Shown here piece after piece: positions 1 through 11,101 of a stretch of DNA of 64,000 nucleotides; the first letter of the stretch is position 1, and each line of letters opens with the position of its first letter. The stretch is taken from the NCBI GenBank assembly GCA_019155185.1, contig CM032811.1:3154287-3218286 (forward strand), written 5' to 3'. Source of the DNA: Beaufortia kweichowensis. Lineage: Eukaryota; Chordata; Actinopteri; Cypriniformes; Gastromyzontidae. The notes under the pieces were generated by a model that was not told the DNA's origin, searched no databases, and was given only the letters and a program-made list of their open reading frames with translations. Both the position numbers and the translations under genes were made by a program.

Positions 1-1269
1 CAAACTGTTGCTGGTGGCCCACTCTAAAACATGACACCGTCGAATTCATTAAGAACTGCCGACCTTGTAATATCTCCAAGGTACCGCATCAACTGCCAGC
101 CGGCCTACTCCAACCACTTCCCATTCCTGTACGACCTTGGTCTCACGGATCGCCATCGATTACATCATGGATCTACCACTGTCTCAAGGGAACACTACCA
201 TACTGACTGTCATCGATCGCTTCTCCAAGGCTTGCCATCTCATCCCTCTGCCCAAGCTACCTTCCGCTCTAGAGACAGCAGAAAGTCTGTGCAACCAGGT
301 CTTTTGTTTTTACGGGTTACCAGAGGACATCGTCTCTGATCGGGACCGCAGTTCACCTCTCGCCTCTGGGCCTCCTTCTGTAAATTACTGAACATTAACG
401 TCAGTCTCACTTCGGGGTACCATCCACAAGCCAACGGCCAGGTGGAGAGACTTAATCAAGAACTTACTCGCTTCTTACGCACCTACTGCCACAGTAATCA
501 GAATGATTGGAGTCAATTCCTTCTCTGGGCCGAATATGCCCAGAATTCCCTCCGGAAATCCTCCACCAATCTCACTCCTTTCCAGTGTATCCTTGGCTAT
601 CAACCACCACTGTTCCCCTGGTCCGGCGAGCCCTCGGAATTACCCTCAGTCAACACCTGGATGCAACGCAGCAAGGACACCTGGAACGGAGCTCATGTCC
701 ACCTACAGAGAGCCGTTCGGCGCACCCAGAACAATGCTGACCACCACCGACGTCCCGGACCCACCTACGAACCAGGCCAATGGGTATGGCTATCCACCCG
801 AGATCTTCGTCTCCGGCAACCCTGCAAGAAACTCAGTCCCAGGTACGTGGGTCCATTCAAAATTATCAGACAAATAACTCCTGATTGTTACCGGCTTGAA
901 CTTCCTGCTCAGTATCGCATCTCACCCACCTTTCATGTCTCCCTGCTTAAGCCCGCTGGTGACCAGAAAGGAGTGGAGAACCTAGAGGGGACCGAGGACC
1001 AGAGCACCCCTCCAGTCATGGTGGACGGCGAGGAGGCCTATCGGGTCAATGAGATACTGGACTCACGGCGCCGGGGTCGAGAACTTCAGTACCTGGTGGA
1101 CTGGGAGGGCTACGGCCCCAAGGAACAGTCCTGGGTCAAATCCTCTGACATCCTGGATCCCTCGTTACAATATGTTTCACACCTGGGAGACAAAGACCCA
1201 ACACCTAATGGACCTTTCAAAGTGGAATGTTGTGAGGGAGACCAAAGGAAAAATGTGAGGAGATTTTAA
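1..1269 (+). pseudogene. Ty3/gypsy integrase and chromodomain fragment (3' end of pol)
   Basis: The C-terminal third of a Ty3/gypsy polyprotein. Reading along it, one finds the CxxC half of the integrase zinc-binding domain (about 40-80), the integrase core with its first Asp (about 150) and the DIVSD motif (about 330), the third acidic residue in the YHPQANGQVER block (about 420-450), a GPF-type domain (about 850) and a C-terminal chromodomain (about 1035-1170) with YLVDWEGYG. The frame changes near 145 and near 350, so it is broken in at least two places. The chromodomain would direct integration toward modified histones (family knowledge). The window starts inside the element and no LTR follows the stop at 1267. 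It resembles but differs from the copy at 19902-23990. Certain as a gypsy chromovirus fragment; subfamily not assigned. Confidence 0.9.
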
Positions 1270-1407
1270 GAATAAATGTTTTATTTGTAGTTTACTTACA
1301 AAATATTGCACATTAATCAAGATATAAATAATGAGTTGACACTCTTTTTTAAGGTCAATTTGTAAAGCATGCTGATCCAGTGATGCAGATCCACATTCCT
1401 AAAAGAT

Positions 1408-1424
1408 AACTGTAAAGAATTCTT
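1408..1424. repeat. Left target-site duplication of the L1 element
   Basis: AACTGTAAAGAATTCTT here is identical to 9335-9351. The two copies bracket the minus-strand L1, as expected for target-primed reverse transcription. Confidence 0.9.
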
Positions 1425-1532
1425 TGGTTATAATATTTTTATTGATTTTTCACAATAATCCCTCAACCCTCACCAACAATTATTTTAGGGTAGCATTCAT
1501 GCTGTACATTATTTCAGTTGAAAATTATATAA

Positions 1533-1617
1533 GAAAAAAAAAAAAAAAAATACATATATACATATCAACCTCTATGAACACATACATACAGACCCATACA
1601 GTACATATGTATATACC

Positions 1618-1682
<65 letters not shown>
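1533..1682. repeat. Poly(A) run and (TA)n microsatellite in the L1 3' UTR
   Basis: An A-run at about 1533-1550 and an almost pure (AT)n tract at 1620-1682. On the L1 strand they lie between the ORF2 stop and the polyadenylation signal. Reading frames across them (Ile/Tyr repeats) are artefacts. Confidence 0.95.
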
Positions 1683-1684
<2 letters not shown>

Positions 1685-1754
1685 AATAAAATAATAATAA
1701 AAAATAAATAAACAAATAAAATAAAATAAGTCAATAGCAATCAATATTAGGGCC

Positions 1755-3738
1755 TTATTTGAGATGGTCAACATATTCAATGAAAGGATGCCAAGTCTTG
1801 ATAAACTGTTTTGCTGATCCTCTTAATCTGATCTTTTCGAGGTATAGACAGGACATAGTTTCTCTAATCCATTGGATGTGTGTTGGTGGATGGGAATCTT
1901 TCCATTTTAACAGAATAGCTCTACATGCTAACAAAGAGGAGAAAGCAAGAATTTTACGCATTGATGCTGACAGCCATGACTCCTCTGGAACAACTCCAAA
2001 TAATGCCACAAGAGGTTCTGGCTCTAGTTGGTGTTTGAGAACCTCTGTGAGGGTGTTAAATATTGAACACCAGTAACACTCTAATTTAGGGCATGTCCAA
2101 AACATATGAATTAAAGTACCCTCAGAACTCTGATATCTATTACAAATAGGGCTAGTGCCAGGAAAGATTTGGGCTAATTTAACTTTGGATTTTCAGCAGG
2201 CATTACTGGAAAATCTGATAAAAATGACTAAACATAATGCCTTACTTGCAGGACTCTAAAAAAATCCAGCTTAGTAAGACCAAAATGTGACACTAATTGC
2301 TCAAAAGAAGCAAATAAATTGTCAATAAATAGATCTTTGAGGCATTTGATTTCCTTATCAGACCAGCTCCTAAATGACAAATCCTGCATTTAAGGTGAGA
2401 AAAAATGATTACGAGCAATAGGACTAGGAAGAGAAGCATCCCTAAGACCAAATGATCTCCTGAATTGGGTCCAGATCCTCAGTGAATGTTTTACCACTGG
2501 GCAGACAGTAAAAGTATAAAAAATTAGCTCTAATTTAGTTGCAAGAAGAGCAGGAAGAGAGATTTGCATAGAGATTTATAAGCATGTATTTCCATGTCCA
2601 CCCAAGATGGCTTACTGGGTAAAAGATGATAATGCCACCAGTACAGCATGTTACGTATGTTGGCTGCCCAGTAGTAAAACTTAAAATTAGGTAGGGACAT
2701 GCCACCATCCTGTTTAGACCTTTGGAGGTGTGTTTTACGCAGACGAGGATGTTTGCCATTCCAAATAAAATTGGAGATAATAGAGTCTAAGGTTTTAAAA
2801 AACGACAAAGGAATAAACAGAGGTAAACACTGAAAAAGGTAAAGAAATTTTGGGAGCACTACCATCTTAATAGAATTGATACGGCCAATGAGAGAAATTT
2901 TTAAAGGAAACCATTTAGAAAGATCCTTCTTTATCCGCTCAAGAAGCATACCATAGTTGCATTTAAAAAGATGTTTATGAAGACGAGTGACACAGACCCC
3001 AAGATAAGTGAACTTATTTTTAACTATCTTTAATGGCATATTGGAATATTGCATATGCATATCTACCTTATTAACTGGAAAAAATTCACTCTTATGCAGA
3101 TTAAGCCTGTAGCCAGAAAGTCAGAATTTTAGACCAAAATTCTCAAGCAAAGCTAAAGCAGCAGGTAAAGAAGTCTGTGGATTAGAGAGAAAACGCAGCA
3201 GATCATCTGCATATAATGTTACCTTATGTTCAGCCATACTACGTGTAATTCCAATGATCTGCTCACTTTCGCGTAGAGCGATTGCTAAAGGCTCAATAGC
3301 CAGGATGAATAATAATGGACTTAGCGGACAACCCTGTCGGGTTCCACAATGTAAATTAAATGGCTTAGAGTACATACCATTGGTCAGGACTACAGCGGAG
3401 GGAGCACTATAAAGTAATTTAATCCAGGAAAGAAAAATCGGACCAAGAGATACAAGCTTGATTAAATGTTGGAGGAAGAGCCCCAGACTTAAAAGACTCC
3501 GAAAAGACAGATGTCAAAAAAGGAATAAGCTGCGCAGAAATTATTTTTATAGAACTCGGACGGAAAATTGTCCATTCTTCTAAATGGTTTCGAACATCGG
3601 AAGATAAAGTGGGGATATTAACCGATAAGAAAATCCAGGTGGAGAGGAGCCGAGACATACAGAATGGACTTATCATTAATAATATGATCAGTTGTGATGT
3701 CCCAGTATCCAGATCGAAGACCACTTATAATGTTTTGC
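1755..3738 (-). pseudogene. L1 ORF2p, reverse transcriptase and C-terminal part
   Basis: Minus-strand L1 ORF2 remnant. The segment near 3600 to 3460 holds the upstream RT region (GALPPTFNQ block). From 3375 to 3121 come the RQGCPLSPLLF motif and the catalytic YADD motif. 3060-2530 and 2105-1755 hold the C-terminal region (FIWNGKHPRLRKTHL; Trp- and Cys-rich end). A junction near 3465 joins two parts that are normally more than 100 residues apart. The fingers and first catalytic Asp motif are therefore missing while YADD remains. Stops and frameshifts separate the blocks. It should prime and copy L1 RNA at the nicked target, but this copy cannot. Confidence 0.88.
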
Positions 3739-4094
3739 CTGGGCCCGCACAGCTATGGCCAATACTTTTCTCCCCACTTTCATAAAAAAATCCTAGTTCT
3801 CCTCAAAAGGTCCTCTATCTCATTGGTTGACAGTAAGTCGAGCCTGTCAATTTAAGATTCGCCTCTTTATAATATCCTAAAAAGAATTTTTGTGCAAAAC
3901 TCTAGCGCCAAATTCTAAGAAAATTCTCAGAGTCATGACGCTTTCTTTGTGAATTCCCCTAAAAGTGACACGAAAAATCCCAGTTAATATAAAGCTATTC
4001 CTCAAGATTCCTAGCGCTTAAAAGGGCTCCTATAAGATCTGCTAAGAGCAGGAAGAGGACTTTTAGTGGCTTAGGAGTTCCCCTACTGCACAAA

Positions 4095-4783
4095 ATGGCC
4101 AACAGAGGAGGCAGGAGAGATGTCCTGCAAACACTGGATGACAGGGAATTATTGAGCCGCTACAGATTGATCTGCAGGAATCATGTTTGTGGTATCTCCT
4201 TAGAATGCAATTACTTCACCAACTCGACACCACAATGTTCGAGAAGAAAGTAATCACAACCCTGAGGTATTTGGCAACAGGAAAATGCAACAATGCAGCA
4301 GTGATGACTTGGGTCTGTCCCAATCCTCCGCCAGCAGAGTCATCACCCAAACACTGACAGCTTTGTCACAACCTAATATTGTCAATTTGTTTCATTCCCG
4401 CTGGATGCCCGTGACTTTTACACACACATAAAAGGGCATTTATGGACATTGCAGGATTCCCTGGCGTTGTGGGTGTAATTGATGGAACACATGTGGGAGA
4501 ATAATTGCTCATCAGAGGACGAGGCACTCTTTGTTAACAGGAAGAATTTCCACAGCATCAATGTGCAAATACTGTTCAATGCGCCTGTAAGATTTTGGAC
4601 ATTGTGGCTAAAATGGCCAGCTCCACACATGATGCGAGAATGATCTACCGAGAGTGGCATCAGACAGCTTTTGAGAGACACTATGTGCCAGCACACTTGT
4701 TAGGGGGACAGTGGCTACCCATGCAAACCATGGCTCTTTACACCTTACCTCCAGCCACGCCAAGGGCCCCAATTAAACTATAA
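4095..4783 (+). pseudogene. Harbinger transposase (HARBI1-like), degraded
   Basis: An ATG at 4095 opens a frame reading MANRGGRRDVLQTLDD, then homology jumps frames repeatedly. Recognisable blocks are a helix-turn-helix-like region (SSASRVI-type, about 4315-4345), VIDGTHV with the first catalytic Asp (about 4472-4492), NRKNFHSINVQ (about 4530-4575), the second acidic block STHDAR (about 4618-4640) and the C-terminal SGYPCKPWLFTPYL-type block (about 4705-4750). These are the DDE nuclease landmarks of HARBI1-type transposases. At least five indels or stops disrupt it, so it is dead. It pairs with the minus-strand Myb-like gene at 5282-6115. Confidence 0.85.
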
Positions 4784-5281
4784 CAGGTAAGCCAAACAAT
4801 ACAAAAATCATGGAAATGAAATGCAAGCAATATGTTAGAGCATCCAAGTAGTGCAATATTTCCATCAAATAATTAAAGGTCTGTATTCTATTGTACAAGA
4901 AAGTGGCATAATCATGTTCTCCACGGAAGGTGCGGCTGAGGCCTGAAAAAGTCAGCAAAGTCATCATAGCCTGTGCAATATTAGACAATATTTGCAAGGT
5001 TAGACAAATTGAGAACCTCTGAGGATGGCTATGAGGATGAAGACAACATGAGGATGGTGGTGAAGAAGATATTCACTCTACAGGGGAACCTAGCCCAGAG
5101 TGGACTGCCTTACAGGGCAAACTTCACAAATTTAATTTTAGGCAAGCTGTAGCCCCATGTCATTTGAGAACTTGTGATGGTATTAAGAACTACCACAGTT
5201 TTACTGCACATCACCTGCAATTGTTAAATGCAAGACACAGAACACAATCTGTAAAGTTTATTTCTTTTTAGGTGTTCAATT

Positions 5282-6115
5282 TTAAGGCGGTAGTAATCCT
5301 CCCGAAGGAAAGGACTTGTTTTGTTGAAAGTTGCAATCTTCTCTCCTGCAGGATGCTGACAGCAGGTGCTTCGGATGGGAATGGTGTTTGATCCGCGGGC
5401 TATCCTGAGTAAGCTGCAGATGGTTCAGTGGTTTTGGCAATCTTGTCTGCAAACTTGAAGGGGCCGGTTCTTGTGATGGCTCCATGCTACAGAATTACAT
5501 AGGCCTAGTTTAATTAAATACAATGAGCATGGATATCTACCAATGAATAAACACTGTTGATAGAATAACCCTGTGTCCTACCTTTGCTGCATTTCAAGGG
5601 CCTGCATCATTGACGATGTCAATGCCTGTTGGCAGCCCGTGACACTGACCTCAGAGTGTCAGGACTTGAAAGACAGTGTCGGCCACCTGGGACAGCCGCT
5701 TTGCAGGTGGTCCAAGAAAGAAACAGTCAATGAACACATTACTTAGGCATCTAAATGAACTTTGCCAGCAGGAGCAAGTTGCCAGATTATGTAGGCTATA
5801 GTATTTTGCTCACCTGTGAGTGAGTATTCCCGCTTGTGTGCTGCAATCTCATCTTTTGCCTTGGACTGCAGCACATACCACCTTTTCTCACAATCGTTGC
5901 CTGTCCCCAAGCATTCACCAGTGGAAAAGAGGCATTGATTGTTTGGGATATTGTGTCCCCAGGCGCCTCTTGCCTTGGCTTGACAGTTGGGCCAAATTTT
6001 CCTCAAACATACCTACCTACGTTCTTTGTTCACCAACTGGGCCAGCAACAAACCTTGCTCCTCAGTCCAGTTCTGGCGATTCCTTTTTCTCCATTTTCTG
6101 TGTTTGTGGGGATAT
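5282..6115 (-). pseudogene. Harbinger Myb/SANT-like accessory protein, degraded
   Basis: Minus-strand partner of the transposase. Starting near 6110 the blocks are NRQNWTEEQ, LLLAQLVNKERR, then after a shift WPNCQAKARGAWG, then CEKRWYVLQSKAKDE and AAHKREYSLTG (to about 5815). These form the trihelix/Myb-like DNA-binding domain of Harbinger ORF proteins. A Pro/Ser-rich stretch at 5485-5282 (MEPSQEPAPSSLQTRL) is probably the downstream exon. A stop at about 6022 and at least one shift near 5890 break it. Family knowledge: this partner helps nuclear import and TIR recognition by the transposase. Confidence 0.75.
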
Positions 6116-6767
6116 TTGTTAACAAGCCTTCATAAATAGACCAGCCCAATCACAGACTTGATAAAAGCTGAGCCGTGTTACCCTCTTAAGACCACAAAAC
6201 GCTTGTAATTTCTACTTCATTAAGGACAGCCCCTTGAGATAGGCCATCTTCTTTTGGGGTCCATATGGGAGGAAAGTACAAAATATGCCCTAGGATATTA
6301 ATCTGAGCAAATAAGACAGGAATCATTATTTCAACAGGGTTAATGAGCTTAAGTTTTCACATATTTTAGATTCTAATGTTAGGCTATAACCCCTACAGCT
6401 TACTATTCATTTTCCAGATATTTTCTTGAATGTGAAATATTATTTACAATTACAGTCTGCATAAGATTAGAGTGTATAATTATGTTTATTGATTTGAGGG
6501 TACATCCTTTGCTCATTATCACCACAAGTTCATTTTCATCAAACTTGTAGGATCAACCAATCACGGCTTTTCAAACGATGACTCATACCCTAGCAACGGG
6601 TCAACCAGACCTCCTCACTAAGATAGATTTTCCATCCATTCCTTGCTCAGAGTTCACTGAAAATATTCTGGAATCACTTCTAAGCTAAAACTCCTGGCAA
6701 GAAATTTTTAGCTTAAGTTAGGAGCTCTCTGAGAGGATTCTCAGAACCTTTAGGGATACGGGCCCTG

Positions 6768-7764
6768 GTGTGGGAGACCTAGCGTATTGTTCATCCAACC
6801 TAGAAATCTCATTGGCAAGAGAAATTTGCTTTTCTTTAGAATGTTTTCTTTTAGTAGTGGCATATGAAATAATTAGGCCTCTTATATATGCCTTAAGAGC
6901 CTCCCATACTGTTGAATCTGAAACATCCACTGATTTATTGACGCTTAGAAAGAAAGAAATTTGGTCAGTAATAAAAGAAACAAAATTCGCATCTGCTAAA
7001 AGTGAAGCATTGAAACGCCCTGCCTTCTAAGGGAAGGCAGATTCAAAAAAGTCAAGTCAAGAATAAGAGGAGCGTGGTCTGATATGATAATACTTTGATA
7101 TGTACAAGACTGAACTTTGGAGATTAAGGCATTATCTAAGACAAAATAATCAATCCGAGAGTAGGAATGATGGACATTTGAAAAAAAGAATATCCTCTTT
7201 TTTGGGGATTCAAAAACCGCCATATATCTGATAGGCCATATTCAGAAAAAAAACTATTTAAATGAATGGAGGATTTGCTTGCATTGCATGCCTTAGATGA
7301 CGAACAGTCCATCACCGGATCGAGACAACAATTAAAGTCTCCACCAAGTATAAGAGAATAAATCCTTAAATCCGGGATAAGAGACAGAGCATGTTTAAAG
7401 AAAGTGACATCATCAAAATTATGGGCGTAAAAGTTAGCTAAAGTTATATTCTTACTGCATAAAGTGCCAGAGACAATTATATAACAACCATTTTTATCTG
7501 ATATAATATCTTTTGGGACAAAGGGTACATTTTTATCAATCAAAATAGCTACACCTCTTGCCTTCGCTTGAAACGAAGAATGGAAAATCTGCCCCACCCA
7601 TCTACATCGACCAGGCAAGACTGGTCTTCACTACGTAAATGGGTTTCTTGCAAGAAGACAACCTCTGCCTTAAGCTATCGAATATGAGCAAGAACTCTGT
7701 TTTTCTTTACCAAATTATTTAAGCCCTTAACATTCCAGCTTATAAATTTCAACATTCTACCCAT
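6768..7764 (-). pseudogene. L1 ORF2p, N-terminal APE-type endonuclease
   Basis: An ATG at 7764 (minus) opens MGRMLKFISWNVKGLNN, the usual L1 endonuclease start. Then follow VVFLQETHLRSED (about 7660-7625), GVAILIDKNVP (about 7550), GGDFNCCLDPVMD (about 7345-7305) and RIDYFVLD plus SDHAPLI (about 7155-7075), the metal-binding and catalytic landmarks of AP-endonuclease domains. The last part (6930-6768) is the linker to the RT. Frameshifts occur near 7615 and 7195, and a stop near 7678. The frame is cut at 6767 by the Harbinger. Confidence 0.88.
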
Positions 7765-8389
7765 TCAAATAAGTATCAAATGATTATAATTGAAAATTAT
7801 AAGTAGAGAAAACAAAAACAAAAAAAAAAAACAAAGGGACATCAGGTAAAAAAGATGTAAAGCCAGCATAACGCCACCTAATAGAAAACTCCAACCCTCC
7901 CACCAAATCAACCCAACCCTCAAAAAACATTACAATAACAGCAAAATTACCCTCAAGAACAAACAAGTAATTTGCACACTTCCTTATTTCTACTTACCTT
8001 ATAAAATCCCCAATCCCTTAATACAAAATATCCTCATTATGAAATATAAAGATAACACTACTATATCAAGTAATTGGCTTCACCTATAAGTAGACCCATG
8101 GCATAACGATCCATAGCTCACACTTTAGCATTTTACCAGTAAACTAATAAGAAATAAATAAAATTGTGTTAAAAGTAATTATACCACAGAGTAACGTAAA
8201 AAATGAGTAAATAAAAATAAATAGAACATACAAAAAAAAGGAACATATATCTTATTCCACAGGTGGTTTCACATCAAACGCAACAGTACAAACCAGTTCA
8301 CGAAGCCATATAAATGTCCGCATTAACATCCATCCTTGTAACTTTGAAGAGTTTGAAAAAAAAGCGCATCCATCGTTGCTTTCTTTCTA

Positions 8390-9185
8390 AGAGGGACTAC
8401 GGTGGTCAGTTAAGAATTTCTAAGCCTCATCAACCGATGCAAGCAGCTTTTGCTTACCTTCCTTAGTCACAATCCTCAATCTTGCGGGGAAAAGAAGAGA
8501 CGGCTTGAATCCCAGGTTGTAAAGCCATTACCCCACGATATTGGGCGCGCTGCTCCAAAACTTCTGGGCTGTAGTCGTCGTAAATTGCGATCGGTTTACC
8601 ACGATACTGCAACGTGCCTCTTCTCTTACGGGCCTCACGAATCACTGTCTCCTTGATCTGGTACCGATGGAAACAAAGTATTACCGCTCTCGGCTTCCCG
8701 CCCTGCGATTTAGCAACGGGAGCCTGATGGGCCCTGTCCAGTTCCGGGGGAGACAGCAGGATCTGTTCGCCCATAATTTCTGACAACATCTCAGAAAAGA
8801 ACACTGTAGGTCGAGCGCCCTCCGGTAAGCCAGTAATCCTGATATTGTTACGGCGACTGCGGCCCTCCAAGTCCGCAGTTTTGGCTTTGAGCTTATCGTA
8901 GTTCTGAGATAGTTCAGCACATAGCGCTTCCAGCGAGTGGATTCGCTCGCTGAGGACGTCTGCGTTAGACTCCAAAGATACTATACGTGGCCCGTGGTCT
9001 GACACTGCAGTTTGAACGAGGTCGAGTTTTGCCTCAAAAGACGTCAGAGCGGTTTTGAGTTCAGCAGAAAGGGCGGCTCTGTGCTCTTCAAGTAAGCTAG
9101 TCAGGGCCGACATGCTAACATCCCCGTGAGCCGCTGACGCATCATCTTTGTCTTTTTTCGCTTGTTTAGCTGATTTGGATGTCAT
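8390..9185 (-). pseudogene. L1 ORF1p (coiled coil, RRM-like, C-terminal domain)
   Basis: ATG at 9185 (minus). The N-terminus is Lys/Ala-rich (about residues 1-20). Residues about 25-110 show heptad Leu spacing of a coiled coil. Residues about 110-190 match the transposase-22/RRM-like domain (RRNNIRITGLPEG, PRAVILCFHRY). The C-terminal domain follows (RGTLQYRGKPIAIYDDYS). The open frame ends at 8463 because of a shift near 8525. The expected tail continues in another frame to about 8390 (FPARLRIVTKEGKQ), where a further stop lies. L1 ORF1p trimers coat L1 RNA as a chaperone. The stretch 7765-8389 is the A/T-rich inter-ORF region with no other gene. Confidence 0.88.
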
Positions 9186-9334
9186 TTTTCTGCTTCTATA
9201 GATAATAAACGTGTTATCTCACTACATTCGAAGATTTTAAACTGGTAGAGTATTGTTAACTGAAGGTAAAATAATTCTGTACAGGGACCACGAGGTAGAT
9301 GCGTCTACTCCATTTGCATCAAAACTGGAAGTCC

Positions 9335-9351
9335 AACTGTAAAGAATTCTT
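9335..9351. repeat. Right target-site duplication of the L1 element
   Basis: Exact copy of 1408-1424. The base just inside it on the minus strand begins GGACTTCCAG, the L1 5' UTR start. Confidence 0.9.
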
Positions 9352-9454
9352 AAGCATATTTGTGTATCAGTAGACTAAATGCATAGCTTAAGGGCAAAAT
9401 TGTAGGATGTCAAGTGTTCGTGGAAGACGTGTTTTCCCTTTCTGTCAGTCACTT

Positions 9455-9552
9455 GACGTTGTGTCGATGACGACACTAGGGGTTCGCCCTTGAGAACCTA
9501 TTACATACGATTTGAACTTTAAAGCGCCAATGAACTTGGCGAATGGAATTTG
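9455..9552. repeat. DIRS left inverted terminal repeat
   Basis: This stretch (beginning ACGTTGTGTCGATGACGACA) is a near-identical reverse complement of 16575-16672. DIRS elements use inverted, not direct, terminal repeats. Confidence 0.85.
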
Positions 9553-9997
9553 GACCTTCTGTTGTTGGATGCTGAGGCGGAATCCTTGGAGCTTCCGCTT
9601 TCTGGCGGAAGCGGATGCAGAGATGACAGTCGTGCTTTCTTGTGCCGCCACGGACATTGGGCTGCAATGGACCGCTCCACCGTCCCCCCAACGTTCGCGG
9701 CTGGACGACTGGTATCTGGGCTCCGGTCATGACTTCAAGCCATGCTCCACCCCAGTGCCTTTCTTCCCAGAGGTAGACGAGGAGCTATCTAAGACCTTGA
9801 GAGTGCCCTTCTTAGCGCGCTCCTGGCCTAGCGGATCTACAACCCTCACCACCCTCGACGGTGGGGCAGCTAAGGGGTATGTTGACATCCCCCAGGTCGA
9901 GCGTGCCGTCAAGGTGCATCTTTGCCCGCGGACCGGCGCCACGTGGAGGGGTCGACCAAGGCTCCCTTCCAAGGTGTGTAAGGTCTCTTCATCACTC

Positions 9998-10962
9998 GTG
10001 GCAAAGGCCTGACATGGGTCAAGCTGCCTCCGCCCTGCACACTTATGGCCATCCTGCAGGTCCACCAGGCCAAGGCACTGAAACAGCTGCACAAGGGTGG
10101 CAGCGACCCAGCGGTAATGCAGGAACTCCGCACCGCCCTTGCCCTATGGGTGCATTTAGAGGTGCATCCTGACGTCCGTACAGAGTCAGGACTGGTTGGT
10201 GGCTATCGACCTGAAGGACGCTTACTTTCACGTCTCTATTCTTCCTCGTCACAGACCCTTCCTGTGGTTTGCTTTCCAGGGGAGGGCGTATTAGTACAGG
10301 GTCCTCCCTTCCCCAAGGTTGTGGCACATGAGACTGCTCCAACACTGGCTTCATGCTCAGGTCCCAAAGCAGGCATGGGGCACAGGCGTGCACCATGTTT
10401 TGATAACACCAGAGTGCTGCACCCCATCCCTCTTGGGATCTCTCTCTGGTCCTTATGGGCCTTTAGAGAGCCCCATTCGAGCACCTAGGAGAGGTTGCGC
10501 TCTCTCATCTCTCGATAAAGACCGCCCTCCTGCTCGCCTCTATCAAGAGGATGGGAGACCTGCACACACTCTCTGTGTCCCAGGAGTGCCTGGAGTTCGG
10601 GCCGGCCGACTCTCATGTGATCCTGAGACCCCGGCCTGGCTATGTGTCCAAAGATCCTACCACGCCATTAAGAGACCTGGTAGTGAACCTGCAAGTGCTC
10701 CCTACTGGAGAGGAAGACCCAACCCTGTCGTTGTTGTGTCTGGTACATGCTCTGCGCCTTTACCTGGAACACACTCAGAACTTCAGGAGTTCTGACCAGC
10801 TCTTTGTCTGTTTTGGAGGTCAGCAGAAGGGAGGGCTGTCTCCAAACAGAGGTTGGTGCACTGGATCGTGGACACGGTTACGACCGCGTACCGATCCCAA
10901 GATCTGCCGTGCCCATTTGGTGTTTGAGCTCACTCCACCAGAGGCATTGCCTCCTCATGGGC
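9998..10962 (+). pseudogene. DIRS remnants: Gag-like ORF, reverse transcriptase/RNase H, tyrosine recombinase
   Basis: Blocks in order: a Gag-like segment MAILQVHQAKALKQLH (10045-10110) and a leucine-rich follow-on; an RT piece in which the IDLKDAYFHVSILP-type motif is readable (about 10205-10245); a jump near 10315 to an RNase H-side block (WHMRLLQHWLHAQVPKQAW, 10319-10375); then the tyrosine-recombinase region (SVSQECLEFGPADSHVILRP, about 10570-10630; LFVCFGGQQKG, about 10800-10835). Large deletions remove the RT active site, and many frame changes occur. DIRS elements integrate by recombinase through a circular intermediate (family knowledge). This copy is dead. Confidence 0.8.
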
Positions 10963-10968
10963 ACTGGC
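10963..10968. repeat. Left target-site duplication of LINE copy A (ACTGGC)
   Basis: ACTGGC at 10963-10968 recurs at 15860-15865 on the other side of the LINE. Joining the DIRS across one copy restores a continuous recombinase frame. Confidence 0.8.
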
Positions 10969-11101
10969 TTAATGTTTATGTTAAACCTTGACTAACTGGG
11001 GCCAAGGTCGGGGAGCAGACAGACTGGCTTGTTTGTGCAAACCTTGCAAGAGTAATTTAATAAATGTCCAACAAATGGAAAACAAACAAAATCCAGATAA
11101 A

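Larger units (their letters stand above)
3742..6764 (+). mobile_element. PIF/Harbinger DNA transposon nested in L1 (two-gene type)
   Basis: A 3023-bp element ending in GGCCCG and CGGGCC, flanked by a 3-bp CTG duplication (3739-3741 and 6765-6767). It carries a DDE transposase remnant on + and a Myb/SANT-like partner on -, the classic divergent Harbinger pair. The flank reading CTGGTGT agrees with the CWG-centred target preference described for zebrafish Harbinger3 (recalled knowledge, not checked here). L1 coding sequence resumes on both sides. The terminal repeats are clear for only about 6 bp, so the termini rest mostly on the duplication and host break. Confidence 0.85.
1425..9334 (-). mobile_element. 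L1/Tx1-group LINE, full-length by its ends, inactivated, with nested Harbinger
   Basis: A minus-strand non-LTR retrotransposon with ORF1 (coiled coil plus RRM-like protein), an inter-ORF stretch, ORF2 (endonuclease plus reverse transcriptase) and an AT-rich 3' UTR with a polyadenylation signal near 1437. A 17-bp duplication (1408-1424 and 9335-9351) flanks it, so both ends are the insertion ends and the copy is not 5' truncated. It is interrupted by a Harbinger DNA transposon (3742-6764). Removing that leaves about 4.9 kb, short for this group because part of the reverse transcriptase is deleted near 3465. Several frameshifts make it non-autonomous today. Confidence 0.92.

Noticed and set aside
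1424..1780. Open frames rich in Ile/Tyr on both strands
   Set aside because: They translate a (TA)n tract and A-run in the L1 3' UTR.
9404..9432. Short LINE end (GATGTCAAGTGTTCGTGGAA)
   Set aside because: Similar to the minus strand end of the L2-type LINE but only about 28 bp; too short to annotate as an element.
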